A stretch of DNA of 64,000 bases from positions 4,526,001-4,590,000 of the forward strand of contig NZ_CP034444.1 in NCBI RefSeq assembly GCF_003952385.1, written 5' to 3'. The stretch is from Mesorhizobium sp. M1D.F.Ca.ET.043.01.1.1 (GTDB lineage: Bacteria > Pseudomonadota > Alphaproteobacteria > Rhizobiales > Rhizobiaceae). The notes under the pieces are model-generated. The model had not been told where the DNA came from. It was given only the letters and a program-made list of their open reading frames with translations, and searched no databases. The stretch's first letter is position 1. Every line of letters starts with the position of its first letter. Below are positions 63,243 to 64,000 of the stretch, in pieces. The position numbers and the translations under genes are program-made.

Positions 63243-64000
63243 CTAGTCGGCAAGCGGATGATGATCGTTGACCAGCCGCACCAGCCGCTCCTCCAGCACA
63301 TGGGTGTAGATCTGCGTGGTGGAGATATCGGCATGGCCGAGCAGTTGCTGCACGGCTCTAAGATCGGCACCGTTCTGCAGGAGATGGCTGGCGAAGGCGT
63401 GGCGCAGGACATGCGGCGAGATCTTGGCCGAGGCGATGCCGGCCCGCGCCGCCAAACTTTTGAGATCGCGCGCGAAAACCTGCCTGGAAAGATGGCCGCT
63501 GTCGGATGAGGCGGGAAATAGATGGGGGCTGTCGGCAAAGGCCGGCCTGGTTGCCCGTTCCGAAAGCCATGTCCGCATGGCCGCGCGCGCCTTGGCCGAC
63601 AGCGGCACCATGCGCTCCTTATCGCCCTTGCCACGAACCATGAAGAAGCGGTCGTCGCGCAGCGCCACAGTCACCGGCAGGCCGACCAATTCGGAAACGC
63701 GCAGACCCGTGGCATAAAGCACCTCGACCAGGGCGTGCAGGCGTATCGCCGCCAGCCGGTCGCCGTCCGGTGCCGCGGCGCCCGCTTCCTCGGCCGCGCG
63801 GTCGAGCAGGCGGCCGGTCTCGGCTTCGGTCATGGTCTTCGGCAGCGGCCGGCCCTTCCTCGGGCTGTCCAGCGTCCCGGTCGGGTCGTCGCCGCGCAGG
63901 CCTTCGGCGTAAAGGAATTTGAAGAACTGGCGGATCGCCGACAATTTGCGCGCCTGCGAGGTGGGCGCGAAGCCACGCGCGGCGATGTCGTCGAGATAGG
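63243..64000 (-). CDS. xerD: Tyrosine recombinase XerD, N-terminus cut by the window edge
   Basis: The visible part reads from the right edge ([20 protein letters not shown]) without interruption. It includes the phage-integrase core: an Arg in [14 protein letters not shown], a [34 protein letters not shown] block with the His/Arg, and the catalytic Tyr in TQIYTHVLE. XerD with XerC resolves chromosome dimers at dif. It is the chromosomal resolvase, not an island integrase, judged by its accA neighbour and close match to the family. Confidence 0.95.
   Translation of the reverse strand, partial: YLDDIAARGFAPTSQARKLSAIRQFFKFLYAEGLRGDDPTGTLDSPRKGRPLPKTMTEAETGRLLDRAAEEAGAAAPDGDRLAAIRLHALVEVLYATGLRVSELVGLPVTVALRDDRFFMVRGKGDKERMVPLSAKARAAMRTWLSERATRPAFADSPHLFPASSDSGHLSRQVFARDLKSLAARAGIASAKISPHVLRHAFASHLLQNGADLRAVQQLLGHADISTTQIYTHVLEERLVRLVNDHHPLAD

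Noticed and set aside
63243..64000. Tyrosine recombinase at the right edge as the island integrase
   Set aside because: It sits in the core block next to accA and matches chromosomal XerD, on the far side of the tRNA.

Overview
The window looks like an alphaproteobacterial (Rhizobiales, most likely Mesorhizobium-type) chromosome carrying a large accessory island. The evidence is the high GC, the right-hand core block (M20 amidohydrolase, DD-carboxypeptidase, CobW GTPase, TusA-like protein, L,D-transpeptidase, accA, xerD), and a tRNA-Arg(CCU) gene at 56563-56639 that separates this block from island-like DNA. The island lies left of the 3' end of the tRNA and shows no recognisable integrase; its far end is probably outside the window.

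Layout. (1) 0.2-8.3 kb: a LysR regulator, the biotin-uptake protein BioY, a class III aminotransferase and a four-gene sugar-type ABC importer, followed by a frameshifted nadC tail. (2) 8.8-24.3 kb: a region rich in proteases. A caspase-NACHT-FGE fusion on the minus strand faces a tight four-gene operon: subtilisin plus trypsin in one chain, a trypsin with a degenerate NTPase, a large STAND-type ATPase, and a NUC-family DNA/RNA endonuclease. Next come a tyrosinase-like di-copper protein and a matrixin-type zinc protease. (3) 24.3-27.2 kb: small ORFs, a decayed LigD-type DNA ligase, a second copy of its 5' region, and a coiled-coil protein. (4) 27.2-49.8 kb: a Dpd-type (7-deazaguanine in DNA) modification and restriction cluster. 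dpdF-G-H-I run on the plus strand. Convergent to them is an operon for a RecB/Cas4-like nuclease, a double SF1+SF2 helicase and a helicase C-terminal protein. Then comes a seven-gene minus-strand operon, dpdC-dpdB2-dpdA-dpdB1-queE-queD-queC. (5) 49.9-56.5 kb: a mobile-element-like module with a large ParB-like protein behind a structured leader, an HU protein, an HTH protein of unknown function and an AbiE toxin-antitoxin pair. (6) 56.6-64 kb: core genome.

How the parts work together. QueE, QueD and QueC make preQ0, with GTP cyclohydrolase and possibly other steps supplied from elsewhere. DpdA inserts preQ0 into DNA, DpdB-type proteins assist, and the DpdC-like protein may convert it to the amide form. 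The helicases, ATPase and nuclease would then attack unmodified DNA. In the protease region the architecture suggests a threat-sensing cascade in which a STAND ATPase activates proteases that release or activate the NUC endonuclease. This is inferred from domains and gene order only. The protease-STAND-NUC operon and the Dpd variant with the RecB-like nuclease and two DpdB paralogues are the most likely places for undescribed biology.
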